Positions 25,525 to 38,416 of a DNA stretch of 64,000 nt are shown in pieces. Numbering within the stretch: the first letter of the stretch is position 1; every line of letters starts with the position of its first letter. The DNA is from Allodiplogaster sudhausi (lineage: Eukaryota > Nematoda > Chromadorea > Rhabditida > Diplogasteridae), in contig CALZFC010000005.1 of assembly GCA_945643635.1 (NCBI GenBank), forward strand, positions 6,563,501 through 6,627,500, written 5' to 3'. The notes under the pieces were generated by a model. That model was not told the origin of the DNA. It was given only the letters and a program-made list of their open reading frames with translations, and made no database searches. The translations under genes were made by a program, and so were the position numbers.

Positions 25525-26134
25525 CGAGAGAGAGAAAGAGAGCGAGAGAAAGAGAGCGAGAGAGAGAAAGAGAGTGAGAGAGAATTGAGAGAGAGAAAGA
25601 GAGAGCATGCCTAAATGGTTAAGACAGCCTGTCTTCGATAACCGGAAACTGACTTCTTCATACTGTAAAATGAATAAGAAGGCCATGAATGAAAGTGCTC
25701 AGAGATATCAGTGGAAGGACTCAAATGGGGCCTATCAACCACCACAACAAGACTTTCTTTCTTCATCAAAAAAGAAGCAAGCAGGACATGACACTGAAAT
25801 AGTTAGAGAAACAGAGAAAAGACGGAGAGAGTTACACAGAGAGAAATAAACGAAGATGTAGAGAAATCGAAGAATAAGGTGGCTAGCATGGAAGAACCCT
25901 GTAAATCAAGAGAGGAGTTCCAAAGAACCCCTGCGGCTGGGAACGGCAGATACATACATATTGTATGTATGTCTATTTGAGAAAGCGGATTCACAATTGA
26001 GCAGGATAAGAATCGTTGAAGTACATACTGTTAGCGAATTCATATATAACAATAAACTTGCTTTTTTAATAGATATTACTTGAGAACTGACCATGAGAGT
26101 AAGAGATAGAGCGAGGGAGAGAGATAGAGAGATT

Positions 26135-26174
<40 letters not shown>

Positions 26175-26303
26175 AACATTGATTGCACGGAAAGTAATAA
26201 AGCAATCAAAAGTTTTGTAAGTTTAAGTAAGTGAGAGGAAGAAGTGAACGGCGCGGCTCTTTCACCCACGGAATCATATTTCATCGAGGAAGAATTATGA
26301 AAG

Positions 26304-26401
26304 GAAGAGGAGATCGAATAAAAGGCATTCAGGTTAGATACGACTATGGTACGAAGAGGAGATCGAATAAAAGGCATTCAGGTTAGATACGACTATGGTA
26401 C
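26304..26401. repeat. Perfect 49-bp tandem duplication
   Basis: A 49-bp unit beginning GAAGAGGAGATCGAATAAAA occurs twice in succession (26304-26352, 26353-26401) with no difference seen. Its complexity is normal, unlike the surrounding GA tracts, which implies a very recent duplication. Confidence 0.85.
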
Positions 26402-27806
26402 TAAGTGATTGCATACATCATAACCCATGCAGGACATTAAACGGTAAATTCGATAAAGGGAGAAATATTCAAAGAGGAAGATGAAGTTGTGTTAAGAGAG
26501 AGGGAAGAGAAAGAGAGACAGGAAGATGAAGGGGAGAAGTGGAAAGTGATGAAGAGAAGAATGGTTGTGACGTGCCACGCCAATGCTTTACTCATCACTT
26601 TATTATCTGTAGTGCAGCATTCTTTGAAAGAAACGAATTCATTCGTCCAAATGGTTCCAAACATTCACACTTTTTCCTTTCTTTCTACCTCTAGATACAT
26701 CTTCTTCACCCACTTTTTCTCACTCTATCTTTACCTCTCTCTCTCTCTCACTTTCCCTAGCTTTCCCTCTAATTTTTGTGATATACATCTCGTCGCTATC
26801 TCTCTCCCTCTCTCTCTCTCTCACAATCAGAAAAGAGAAAATTTTTGCCATTTTCCATACATTTATAGTGTGAAAAGTAGGAAGCGCCAATTAATTCGGC
26901 CTCGGCGTATATGATTCTGCATTGAACCAGGGGCAATGAAAGACGAGAATAGAGAGGGAGGGGACAAGAGGGGGAAGACACGATTATTCGGGAGAGCAGA
27001 AAGAAAATAGGTTACGAGATTGAAAAGTTTATATTTATTTTGGCCTAAATAACATATTTAGAATTTTTTTATGGTTTAAATATACAATGTATGTATGTAT
27101 TCGATAAACAGTCGTTGCCATTCAAAGAAAAGATAACATATGTAGAAACTTGGAAAAAAAGAAAATAGAAACTTATTTATTCTTGTCGTACGAAATGCCA
27201 GCTACGACAGATTGAGAATTGAAGGTGCGAGGAGTAACCATCACTTAGAGGATGCCTATACACAACAAAGGAGAGATGACAAATTATGAAAGAGATGAGA
27301 CAGCGAGAGAGAGAGAGAGAGAGAGCGGAGAGAGAAAGAGAGGGGAGAGAGAGTGAGCAGAGAGTGGAGAGAGAGAGTGTGTGAGAAAAGAAGGAGTTGG
27401 TGTCATCGAGCCTCAAGACGGTTGGCTGTAGCGGATCGAGAAGGCATGAATGGAAGAAGACGTAGAAAAGTGGCAGAGAGGGAGAAAGAGAGAGATAGAG
27501 GGAATTAGTGAGAATGAGGCAGAGAAAGAGAGAGTTCTTTCTTCGCTTCTCTTTTCAATTCATGGTACTTACAATACCCGGCTGGCTGTTCTTCATCCTC
27601 TTCATGTCAAATCCTACCGATTCTTCAATATTTTCCCCCTTTCCTTCCTTTTCTCTTCATTTCACATGATAAACCGTCATTTTTATGAATACATCGAGTA
27701 CTTCAAATTTTACAGTTCATGTATTACCATCATTTTGTCAGTGCACAATAAACGTGTACAAGTATAAGCGAGAGAGAGAGAGAGAGAGAGAGAGAAAGTG
27801 AGAGAG

Positions 27807-27869
<63 letters not shown>

Positions 27870-28375
27870 AAGAGGAGATAATCCAAAACGTTATCCGCCA
27901 TAAAGTCGAATAAAAAGTTTAAACGAATACTGTCACAAGCAATCGGTTGTTTCACGTCCTTCCAAACATCTCTCACAACTTGCAGAACTTCAGCCAAATC
28001 CTTCACATACCAAACGTTTTATATCCATAGGGCCTCAATTTATTTACCTTGTTGCTTTGTATGAATAGCCCAAAATGGTAACATCTTTCAATGCATTGGG
28101 ATCTACATACATACATACATATGTACATACAAACATACATATGTATATTATTACATGACATATGAAACTAGTTCTTATCATTGATTTATTACTTTGACAG
28201 ATAACAATTCCCGTTAAGAAGTTGTGATTATGTTAACAAATAACCGTGATAAATACAATGTAAACTTTTATAATATCATTCTATTAGTCAAAGTTTAACC
28301 CGTTGCCATTGGGCGCAATTTCATTACCGCGGCAGTTTCACTGAGATGAATTAACTAGAAAAACGCATTTGAAAG

Positions 28376-29783
28376 CTATGAAAGAACACTTGCTTGTTTA
28401 TTTCTCTTTTTGACAGAATTAGCTATGGTTGCAGGCAAAGGCTGATCCTTCGTCTCTGGAAGGGGGAGCATAACAACTGCCGCGAGACATCCAACTCCCG
28501 CAAACGTCGCCAGAGGAACCCAGTCTCCCAGTCGATTCTACAATTTATGTCTCACTAGTTATTATACATACCTACTCAACACATTACCTTCTAATTGAAC
28601 GGGATGCAATCTTACTCCCAAATAAACAAATTCTGGAGACACGGAGTTGTACAATAATCAAAATTGAACTAACCAATGCAGTAACATAAGGGGAAAGAAT
28701 GCCACCGAATCGAGAGAGAACTGAGCAGATGGCTAAAGCAGTGATTCGAATCTCGGTGGAGAACACCTGAAAGGTCAGATTCTGTCTTCGCTGATAACCT
28801 CTCGGCATATCACTCATTCTCTCCCTCCCCAATACCTCTCCCTTCACCACCTTTCCTTCTCATCTCCTTCTCTCACTCTCTCACTCACCTCGCTTCCAAG
28901 AACGTAGACTGCCATAAAGGCTATCGAAATCGCAAATTTTCCGAAAACCCAACCAGCAATCGTGAACCATGAATTTTCTGAAGCAAAAAGTTGAAAAACA
29001 AGGATTGAAAGTTTCACGCATATGAGGAAAACTACCCGGCAAGAAGATAAGTGCGATAAATGAAAGAGTGAACATGAGATGACAGCCAATCACCACTGTC
29101 TTACGCTTGAACCTGCAACTCTTCTTAATTTAATTATTTCATATCAACATGATGAAACCGTAGCGAATAACACACCATATCATGACTTTTGGAGTAAGGA
29201 TAGAGGCAGGGACTTCGATGATTCCGATTAGAAGGTAGTTGAGATAAATATTCCCGGCAAGAGATGTCGAATAAAAGGAAAGGCCGAAGTAGATGAATGT
29301 ATCACAGACCCTGTTTATTCAGGGGAAGGCTCAAATTTGTATTCAATCTCAGTTCTTACCAAATGCAGCACATAATGCAGAGGTAGAGGAAGATCTTCTT
29401 GTGCCGCCAGATCTCTTTGAAGACATCCAATCTGAGTGATCACAAGATCAAACACCATTCACCCCTTGCAATCGCATCCTCAACTGACTTGGACTTCCTC
29501 TCATCGCCATTCTCTTCAGTATTCTCTTTTTTCTCAACAAGGGACTCCTTCAGTTCCTCGACATCCTCACTCGTCTCCTTACTCAACCGATGAAGCCATT
29601 TTTCAATCTTCTTAGACTGCCCCTTTGATATCAGGAAGTAGATACTCTCTGGGATGAAGCTGCAATGATAAGATAACGATAAAATAAACAATAAATATGT
29701 GTGAGTGAAACAACATGAGAGTCTTATAGACAGAGTAGGAGAGCGAGCGAGGGAGCAAGAGCAAGAGAAGGGAGAGAGAGAAC

Positions 29784-29823
<40 letters not shown>

Positions 29824-30046
29824 GAGAGAGAGAGAAGCTGACAAGATGGCAGCAAGAAGCAGCAACAGAAGTGGAATGGCAGAGACGAGAAGGAGATGAC
29901 GCCAGGAAGAGACAAGAGCAGCCACGGGGGAGAGGAGACAGTAACCGAAGACCCAGGCCAGTCCGAACAGGAGCGTCGCCGTAGGACGCAGGGAGGGAGA
30001 GCAGTGCTCGTAGCCTAGCACCCATGATGACTGGCACATTCCCTGT

Positions 30047-30091
<45 letters not shown>

Positions 30092-30921
30092 GAGATAGGG
30101 AGGAAAGAAGCTGACAGTGTAGAAAACACCCTGAAGAGTGCGGAAAGCGATGAAGAACTCGATTGAAGGAGCGAAGGCGGCTCCAAGAGTGGCGAGAAGG
30201 CATGCAGCGGACGCGGCAACCAGAACGGGGCGTCGTCCAAAGGCATCGGCCAGGGGGGAGACGGCTGAGCCACCAACCATGTTACCCACCATGAATGACG
30301 ACGCTGCCAGCTCACGCACCAGAGACGCATCTCCGGGCAGTGAGAACTGGGGGAATGGGGAGAGGAGAACTTATTCTCTGTCCCTGAGGACTGTTCTTTC
30401 ATGTTCCATACACAATATGAATAAATCGAAAAGATTAGATAGGAGATATGTATTCTAACCTCTTCGGAGAGGGTGACAAAGGTTGAGTTGGCGGGTTTAG
30501 TGTCATAGAAAGACGCTGTCATGCAAAGAAAAGCACCAGATGCCCATGCAAGACTCGCGCACGACACGAATTGCAGCAGAAGAGTGCTCTCCTTCCCTTA
30601 GATTCTTCTTTCATTCATCTACTACATTTTGCATGATAATCTTACTGATGAATTCATGGGTCAGTGAGAATGAGCACATTCTGTGTTCTTCGGCCATTGT
30701 GGGGCAGAATTGAACAAGCGACATTATATTTTAGTTGAACCATAAAAGGGCAAACCAATGTGATTAAGCAGATGCTCGGGAGAAGAGTTGCCATGCAGAG
30801 ATTTCCTCTCCTTCTCTGCTCTCAGCAACGGAGACTCGGCTATGGCTTCTTCTCCACTTCCATCTTTCTCTTTCTCGCTCTCTAATTCGCCCGGTTCACC
30901 GCTCTTTTTTTCGCTCTCCAT
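28376..30921 (-). CDS. SLC22-like major facilitator (organic ion transporter family)
   Basis: Eleven exons (30741-30921, 30460-30596, 30116-30346, 29843-30042, 29489-29659, 29360-29431, 29176-29310, 29036-29112, 28889-28977, 28674-28766, 28376-28537) join in phase to 515 codons, the usual SLC22 length. A hydrophilic N-terminus precedes TM1 (TLLLQFVSCASLAWASGAF). The loop TM2-TM3 has LADAFGRRPVL, the MFS GRR motif. Later come GYCLLSP, PESIYFLISKG before the central cytosolic loop, and LPETKDQPLP after the last helix, both SLC22 hallmarks. The first extracellular loop is short and lacks the multi-cysteine domain of mammalian OCTs, as in several nematode members. It should move organic cations or anions across the plasma membrane; substrate cannot be read from sequence. 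Sense-strand introns carry (CT)n. Confidence 0.8.
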
Positions 30922-32300
30922 GTGTTATCGAGAAATTCTCTGAAACTGAATGATTGAGAGAATTGAGAACCAAGAATTGGTTTGGTAGATTGGAATACCT
31001 TAGTGGTGAGGAATCAATTCATTTGAGAGGGGAAGGGTGACGGAGTGTTTGGATTCCCTTCTCAAGCAACGAGTGCAGCGTTGTCAGGCAAGGTGCTTCG
31101 GATGCCAATTCCAACGCTTTTGCACTAATAGCATTATTATCTCTATATGTTCATTGAGCACACGAAAAACAAAGTACGCTTAAAAAGAGATAAATTAAGA
31201 GGAAATAAAAAAACATTTCAGATTTCAAAGAGAAGAAATATGAAGGGGTTCAGTGAAAGGTGAAAAGTGAAGAAAAGCGTTTCCATCGGATCTGCTGCAG
31301 CGGCCCTTGCTGCTAGGGACAACGCAAAGTGGTTTCCAAGGACATGGCAAGGAAAAAAAAGCACCGCTTCATTAATAGGAAGAAAAGTATAAGAAAAATA
31401 TAACGTATATATACATACATACATATTTATGTACTACGTATGCAAACCATCTTTTAACTGTTTGACTTTACCAGTCTTTTCGTCTTTTTGCATGAAACTA
31501 CCTGATAAAAATATGTGGCCTGAATTGTGACTTTCTAACGATTTGCTAAAACCTCGCAGGTATAATTATGGAAATAATGTCACCGAAGGTGAAACTCGAA
31601 ATAATGAAGTGAGGAGGCGTAGACATGGCTGATGATTGCAAATGAGAACTCCAGTAGGTGAGACCGTGAAATGGGGTGGAGCAAATTAGTAGCAGAAGAG
31701 CAAGGAGATGCAGAGATGGAGAGGACGAGAGGGGGTGAAGAAAAACGGAAGAATGAAGGCGCATGACAAATGAGAGAAGAGAGAGGAGAGAGGAAGAAGA
31801 AGGAGGGGAGAGAAGGAAGTGTGAGTGAGAAAGAGAGAGAAGAGAGGAAGAAGAAGGAGGGGAGAGAAGGAAGAGAAGGAAGTGTGAGTGAGAAAGAGAG
31901 AGGAGAGAGGAAGAAGAAGGAGGGGAGAGAAGGAAGTGTGAGTGAGAAAGAGAGAGGAGAGAGGAAGAAGAAGGAGGGGAGAGAAGGAAGGGTGAGTGAG
32001 AAAGAGAGAGGAGAGAGGAAGAAGAAGGAGGAGAGAGAAGGAAGTGTGAGTGAGAAAGAGAGAGGAGAGAGGGAGATGGAGGGAAAAGAATAGACGAAGA
32101 AGGAGCCGAGAGTAGAAAGCAGAGATGAAAAGGGAAAACAAACGAGCACGCGCCATTCTTCAGTGATCGCCTCCCAATCGTTACACTTTTGTCTTTACCA
32201 AAACAGAGTTCGAAGTGGCTCTCTCTGTTATGTTGCGAGGAAAGTTGTGTCCATTCCGCTCACTTTTTGGAGCGAAACAGAAGGGTTAAGGAGATGGAAG

Positions 32301-32338
<38 letters not shown>

Positions 32339-32446
32339 ATGAGAGAGTGCGAGATAGCGGAAGAAAGAGAGTGAACAGCTGTTTCTTAGAGGCAGTCTGA
32401 GGAGAGTGGAGTGAGGCACGGATTGGTCAGTGCAAGAGTGGCGGGG
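30922..32446. other. Divergent intergenic region between transporter and sphingomyelinase
   Basis: No gene supported. The region contains an ATACATACATAC run near 31412 and the GA-rich minisatellite at 31770-32090. Both flanking genes start from here in opposite directions, so it should hold both promoters. Confidence 0.55.
31770..32090. repeat. Purine-only minisatellite, unit about 54 bp
   Basis: About five to six copies of a unit containing GGAAGAAGAAGGAGGGGAGA and GGAAGTGTGAGTGAGAAAG are arranged head to tail. Most periods are 53-54 bp and one is about 63 bp. The + strand is almost wholly purine, favouring triplex-forming DNA. Confidence 0.75.
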
Positions 32447-35328
32447 ATGAAGCTTCTCTTCCTACTCTTACTCTCTTCTTTCGTGGTCAGCCATCGCCGT
32501 AAGTCTCTCTCTTTGCTCTGCTTCTCATCTCTCTCTTTCCACTCATGCGACATGTACACACATAAACATTTATCTTACTCTCTCTTTCTTTTTCAATCCC
32601 TGTCTCTTTCTCTTTTTCTCTCACTTTCTCTTTCTCACTCTCTCTTTTCTTTTGTCGCACTTTAGTTCTCTCTCTCTCTCTTTATCTCTCTCGCCTTCTC
32701 TCTCTCTCTCTTTTTCTCTCGACGTCTTATCAAACAGATGCCATAGCTACTATCTACATATCACTAGCCTTCTCAATGGGTCTTTCTTTCGCAGGGTCTA
32801 ATTGATAATGAAAGGGTAATAAGGGTGACTGGAAGTGTTAATAAACGATGATTAAGAAGCAGAAAAAGAAGTGGAGCAATCTCCGGAATGCCTCGCATGC
32901 ATCGCCGCAGCTGCTGTCGCGGGGTATCGCATCTTTCTTCCCTTTCTCGATTCTCATCATCAACCATTCACTATACTCATTTTTAAATTACTCCTTCAGA
33001 CAAATCGTGAAGATCCGACCGACAGAATGGGCAGTGTTGCAGTTTGCAAAGGTGATTTGTGCGATGTTCGCACGGCAGAGTTGGAGTATCTGCGATGGAA
33101 TCACTGATCAGTTCAGGGTTAGAACATGTTAAGGATAAAAGAGCTGAAGAGGAAGTATGGGAGAGAGCGAGAGAGAGAGAGAGAGACAGAGAGAGAGAAT
33201 AGAGTGCAGGGAGAGAGAGCACCTTTCAGGGCGAGTTCTTTTATGTCTTTCGACAGCTGGCGGACGAGCCAACTCGAGTGTGCGGAGCAGTTCTTCCTCA
33301 CTGCGGTGACCCTCTTGATCCCGTTGGGGAGGGCTGGCAGGTCAGATTGAGAACTGAGTCCCTTATCTGAAAGAGCTGAGGGAAAGTGTCTCAGATTCCT
33401 CTACCACCGCTGCCAGCAGAGAGAAGGCAGAATAAGGGGAAGAAGAAGAGAAAGGAGGGAGCCCCTCTGCTGAAAGTGCTGCAGTTGACTGACATCCACG
33501 TGGACATGCTGTACTCGTCTGGCTCTGAGGCAGAATGCAGCAGCCCCGTCTGTTGCAGACCGGATTCCCGTCCAGCCAAACACTCATCCAAATTTAAAGG
33601 TTACTTTTTTTTAATCTTTGTGCGAGATCGCGGTACAATTAAGTTGTTCAGCGAAGTCAACATTGGCAGCTGGATATTGGGGAACGGTTGGAAAGTGTGA
33701 CATTCCACTAAGAACTGTTCGGAATATGCTACAGCATATCAACCAAACCCAACGGGTTAGCAGGATGTCTATACAAGAACTCATGTTTGTACTTTACATA
33801 CATACTTGATTCATATTCATGAAGGTGGACTACATTCTAATAGCGGGAGATCTAATCAACCACGCGGACTGGAAGTATTCCATGGACACGCACCTTGAAG
33901 TTCTGAATAAACTCGCCGCTTTGGTTCGCGAACTGTTTCCGTTCACTCCCACTTTCTGGGCAATTGGAAATCACGAAGGAGTCCCCGTGAACAGGCAAGT
34001 CAACGCAATTCCTTTTAGATCTTTCGCGTAACGCGCCAAGCATGAATATTCAAAGACTGAATCCGCGAGTGTTCTTCTATTCAGTTTTGCTCCTCACACA
34101 GTCTCGGAGGAGTTCTGGCCAACAATTCTATACAACCGATTTGCTGAGATGAACGAGCCATGGATCTCTAACTCCAGCGACATCCGATTGTTAGTAGAAG
34201 TGCTAATTATGCGATGTTTAGTAACTATAGAGAAAGATTTTCAGTCGCGGCTCCTTCAGCACCCTCGTGATGCCTGGGCTGAGACTCATCTCGGTCAACA
34301 CTGGGTTCTGCGTCAACACCAATTTGTTAGAGAGAAACAACCTTTTTAAACGTTAATTGTTATCTACACAGCAGGTTTGATCTACAATGTGATTGTTCAG
34401 TTTCCTTTACATCAACCAGAGTGACCCGGACGGCACGATGTCTTGGCTTGTCAGGGAACTCCATCAGGTGTGTCTATGTTGGGACGAGATGATATTGGAA
34501 ACGGTTACAGGCAGAGATGGCCGGGGAAGTGGTGCAAATCCTTGCCCACATCCCGCCAGGATACGACGACTGCCTCGAGGGATGGGCACGCAACTACTAT
34601 CGAGTTGTGCAGAGGTATTCTAAGATAGGACATAGTTTATACACCCAAAACGATATCCGCGCAGGTTCTCATCAATCATTGTGGGCCAGTTCTTCGGCCA
34701 CGTCCACTTTGACTACTTCACTGTCTTCTACTCCGACATGACCAACATCTCATCCCCTGCTGTCTCTGTTTTGTATGCCGCGCCCTCTGTCACAACCTTT
34801 GACTATCTCAGCCCCGCCTACCGCATCTATACAATTGATCCTGAAAATGGCTTCGTAAGAAACATTCTCCCTCAATCTCTCTTTGACTTTTTATCTTAAA
34901 GTAGCCGTTTACAGGTCATTCTGGATCACGATAACTACGTAGCCGATCTGTCAAACGCAACAGAAGAGAGCGGTCCTGTCTGGAAGCATTTCTACTCTGC
35001 TAGGGTACTGTAGAGTGATGACAGACACTGACAACGCCATGATGTTTAGAAAGAGTTCAATCTCACGGACCTTTCCCCTGTCAGCTGGGCCTCTCTCGCA
35101 GAGAGGATTCTACGCTCGCCGCAGCTGCAGCAAAGATTTTTCGAGTAAATTAACATCACTTGACCTTTTACCATTTACAGCAGCATTTTATCGTCTAGGT
35201 TGTCATTCCGGTCGACCTCCCGACAATGCGACCAGTCATGTCAAATGGATTTGCTGTGCCAACTACGATCCGGCAACCACAACCCTTCCCTGTTTTGCCC
35301 CTCTTCTCTACCTCTGCATATCGGGTGA
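32447..35328 (+). CDS. Acid sphingomyelinase (saposin B + calcineurin-like phosphoesterase)
   Basis: Fifteen exons from ATG 32447 (signal peptide KLLFLLLLSSFVVS) to TGA 35326-35328 give 560 codons. Exons 2-4 encode a saposin-B domain (CLACIAAAAVAG ... VICAMFARQSWSICDGI). The catalytic domain has the metal-ligand series of the family: QLTDIHVD, AGDLINH, AIGNHE, LAHIPPGYDDC and GHVH. AGYWG-KCD and VSVLYAAPSVTT also match. The C-terminal cysteine region (QCDQSCQMDLLCQL) is present. It hydrolyses sphingomyelin to ceramide and phosphocholine in lysosomes or after secretion; C. elegans has three asm genes and the orthologue cannot be chosen. The intron 33995-34084 has a GC donor (AACAG|GCAAGT). The last intron ends in a CAGCAG tandem acceptor. 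The start of exon 2 is the least certain boundary. Confidence 0.88.
33995..34084 (+). other. GC-AG intron in the sphingomyelinase gene
   Basis: The frame requires joining AACAG to T-TTT-GCT, giving VNSFAP as in the family. That places the donor at GCAAGT, the classical GC-donor consensus. Confidence 0.8.
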
Positions 35329-35709
35329 ACCTCGCTCTTCTCCTCATCACCTATATTCTTCTAGCCAACATAATATGAATTCAATGCCATAATACTACTT
35401 ATTTTCTCGAAACCAATAGGCACTATTTTGTTCATCTCCAAGCCCTTGCCTCCAAATTTTCTTCCTGTCAAGCTGCTTTATTTTACACTCTGTGCAATAT
35501 TCCATTATAATTTATAACGCTAACTTGTAATTCACAAGCGAAATAATTGTAAGCATTTACTAAAGACAGAAATAAGTGAAGATAATACAATGATGGCAAT
35601 GATGGCACTGAATGGACCGGTTGGACAATAAAACCAGCACTGGGGATTAAATCCATCCACTTACAATCTAGTAAAGCACTACGTGGATCAGTGAGAAATG
35701 AGAAACCTT
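35329..35709. other. Convergent 3' region
   Basis: Short AT-rich spacer between two genes whose 3' ends face each other. AATAAA at 35627-35632 on the + strand could serve the sphingomyelinase. No gene seen. Confidence 0.5.
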
Positions 35710-38416
35710 TTAGTGCTGAGTGCAGATGTACTTCCACTGAGTGAATTCGTCAAGACCTTGCATGGCCCCTTCTCTTCCCATTCCACTTTCCTTCACTCCT
35801 CCAAAAGCTGCCTCCGCACAAGACATCAGACCTGTACTTATAGGATAAGAAACATATTCAGAGAACCCCCAAAGTTAAATGAACTATACCTATGAAAAAG
35901 AGAGGAAATGAATATAAAAGAAGCTAAAAGTGACCTTCATTGACTCCGATCATTCCAACTTGAAGAGAGCGGGTCACCCGATAAATCTGAGAGGAATCCT
36001 TTGAGAAGATGTAGCCAGCCAGTCCGGACCGAGTTGCATTTGCACGCATCACTACTTCAGCCTCGTCCGTAAATCTGACACGAAGATGGCGTTTCATTTG
36101 GAACAGCATTTAAAAAATATCATATATTTTACAGACGCTTTTTGGCTCTCTCCGGAGCAATACCTAATAATGATTTTGACGAACAAATTCTTGTTTTACT
36201 CTCACAACCTTATTTGTCAAATCCCCTACCCCACCTTATTTTCTCAAGCAGTCGACAGTGCCATTTATTTCCTGATTTTGGAAAAAGCGCCCACAGTCAA
36301 AAAGTGTTGAAAAAAAAGATCTCAAAACTTACTCGTGAACAGCAGCAACAGGGCCAAAGATTTCCTCATGAGCGATTCGCATGGAAGGGGTGACTCCGGT
36401 GAGAAGAGTTGGTTCGAAGAGAGAATCGTGGAGAGCGCGGCCACCCACTTCCACCCGAGCTCCCTTTCCTGTCGCGTCCGAGATAAGTGAGGAGATCTTC
36501 TCCACCGCTCTCTTAAAAGGAGAGAGAGAGAGAGAGAGACGAGAGGGTGAGAGGGAGGCGCTACCTGATTGATGAGTGGTCCCTGCGTTGTTCCTGTCTG
36601 AAGTCCATCTCCGACCTTGAGAGAGGAGTTCATAGCCGTCTTCAGCTTCTGGATGAACTCTTCAAGAATGGAAGAGTGGACAAAGATGCGATTGGCAGAA
36701 ACGCAAGTCTGGCCAGAGCCACGGAACTTCGAGGCCATCACACCCTGCAAGTTCAATTTGAACTGCAGTTGAACTTTGCATTTGAAAGAAACTCTCCATG
36801 TGAAGAAATAAGCTTGGAAATATTAAGAAGGTTATTGGAAAAGGATGAGAAATTGAAAAGGAGATGATACCTTGACAGCCACATCGAGATCGGCAGAAGA
36901 GAAGATGATCAGAGGGGCGTTGCCACCCAGTTCCAGGCATACTCGTTTCACTGTCGATGCAGATTGAGACAGCAGCATCTAGAAGAGAGAAAGTCAAGTG
37001 TGGGAGAGAGAGAACAGGAGATAGTGGAGAGAAGAGGGAGAGGGAGGAGCGGGGATGAGAGAGTGGAGAGAAGAGCACAACCTTGCCGACAGCCGTGCTG
37101 CCAGTGAATGAAATGGCATCGACATCCGGAGACTCGCAGAGGAACCGACCGATCTCAGCAGAACGAGAGCGATCAGCTGGCAAGACATTGACAAGACCCG
37201 CGGGCACTCCCGCCTCTTCTCCCATCTGAAGCACGGGATCAGAAGAGAAAGGATGGAGAAGAAGAAACCTGAGCGAAAGCGAGAGCGGAGAGAGGAGTGT
37301 CCTCTGCTGGTTTGATGATGACGGAACAGCCAACTGCTATGGCAGCCGCGGCCTTCCTTGCAATCATCGCTGTCGGGAAGTTCCACTGAGAATAGAAAGT
37401 GAACGAGATTGTAGAAGGCAACAAGTAAATCTCACTGGCGTGATAAGGGCGACGACTCCGATTGGCTCGTGAATGTGAATATGCTCACGATTCAGAGTGG
37501 GTGCAGCAACCACCTCAACCAACGGCCCTTTTTATCTTTCAAACAAAGGAAGAGATTCAAGTGCTTACAATCATCACCAACCTGTCCATAAACTCTGCGA
37601 GCCTCTCCACTATACCAATCAAGGTAGGATAACGAGTAATCGATCTCCCCCTTCGCTTCTGCTAATGGTTTTCCCTAAAGAAGACCATAAAAAATAAAGA
37701 AATACTTTCGTTGAAGGAAGACTGGATGACGAAGGAAATGGTTAGCTGCCTGTTCAAGAGAGAGAAGCTGGCCGAGAGATTCCTTGTTTTCTTCCAAAAG
37801 ACGAGCCCACTTTGCAAGCACTGCCGACTTCTGTCTGGCTGTTGTCTCCTTGGACCAGCTCTCGAATGCTATCCGAGCTGACTCAACGGCCTGGAAAGGA
37901 ACCAAACACATCGATATCATTAAATATGAGCACTACCTAATGCAATTAATTTCATCTGATGTGAAGAATGGAGTAGTAACATAGGTATAAGTCCAAAAAT
38001 TTTGGGTCTACCTAATTTTTATGCAAATAGTATATAATCCAACTATTTATGTTTACTTTAATACGAAAGATCGCTCATTAAAAGGACCTTTTTGTCATTT
38101 CGTTGCAAACTCTTAACCTTTTCTTAAACTTCCTGTCCTTTACATTACATGTGAAGTGCAATATATCAGAAAATGTATACGTCTTAAGGTATCTTAACGA
38201 AGGAAAGCTCACTTGCTTAGCATCATCAACAGTGCAGTTCGCAGTTGCAGTGATGACTTGTGAATTGAACGGATTCACGACGTCGAAGGAAGCTTTGGAT
38301 GACGACTGAACCCATCGGCCGTTGATGTAGGCTAGAGCACCCTTCGGGAGAACTGAAGAGAAGGTTTTCAGTGAAGGCGGCATCGCTGCCGTCTCTCCTG
38401 CAATCTTCTTCATCAT
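35710..38416 (-). CDS. Succinate-semialdehyde dehydrogenase (ALDH5 family)
   Basis: Eleven exons (38213-38416, 37750-37890, 37582-37674, 37436-37513, 37269-37385, 37082-37225, 36871-36978, 36565-36744, 36333-36511, 35935-36074, 35710-35831) join in phase to 501 codons. Landmarks in order: [57 protein letters not shown] (NAD binding), LELGGNAP with the general-base Glu, GQTCVSANR with the catalytic Cys, TTQGPLIN, and [29 protein letters not shown] and NEG favour SSADH over other ALDHs. The enzyme oxidises succinic semialdehyde to succinate, completing the mitochondrial GABA shunt. ATG 38416 is followed by a short Lys/Thr/Ser-rich leader compatible with mitochondrial import. Intron 37675-37749 requires a GC donor (GAACAG|GCAGCT). 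Confidence 0.9.

Larger units (their letters stand above)
16432..28375. other. 12 kb gene-poor region upstream of the homeobox gene
   Basis: No multi-exon gene could be supported. The region is full of (GA)n/(CT)n (for example about 16565-16720, 17690-17730, 18470-18510, 19450-19495, 20250-20470, 23255-23305, 27770-27865). It also has three G/C homopolymers (16777-16792, 17961-17973, 19951-19963) and GA-rich minisatellites. Weak single-exon candidates are at 23815-23920 and 25248-25475. A long non-coding flank is expected for a developmental homeobox gene and probably holds its enhancers; that is inference. Confidence 0.5.

Noticed and set aside
31770..32090. CRISPR-like regular repeats
   Set aside because: It is a contiguous purine minisatellite without unique spacers, in a nuclear eukaryotic context.
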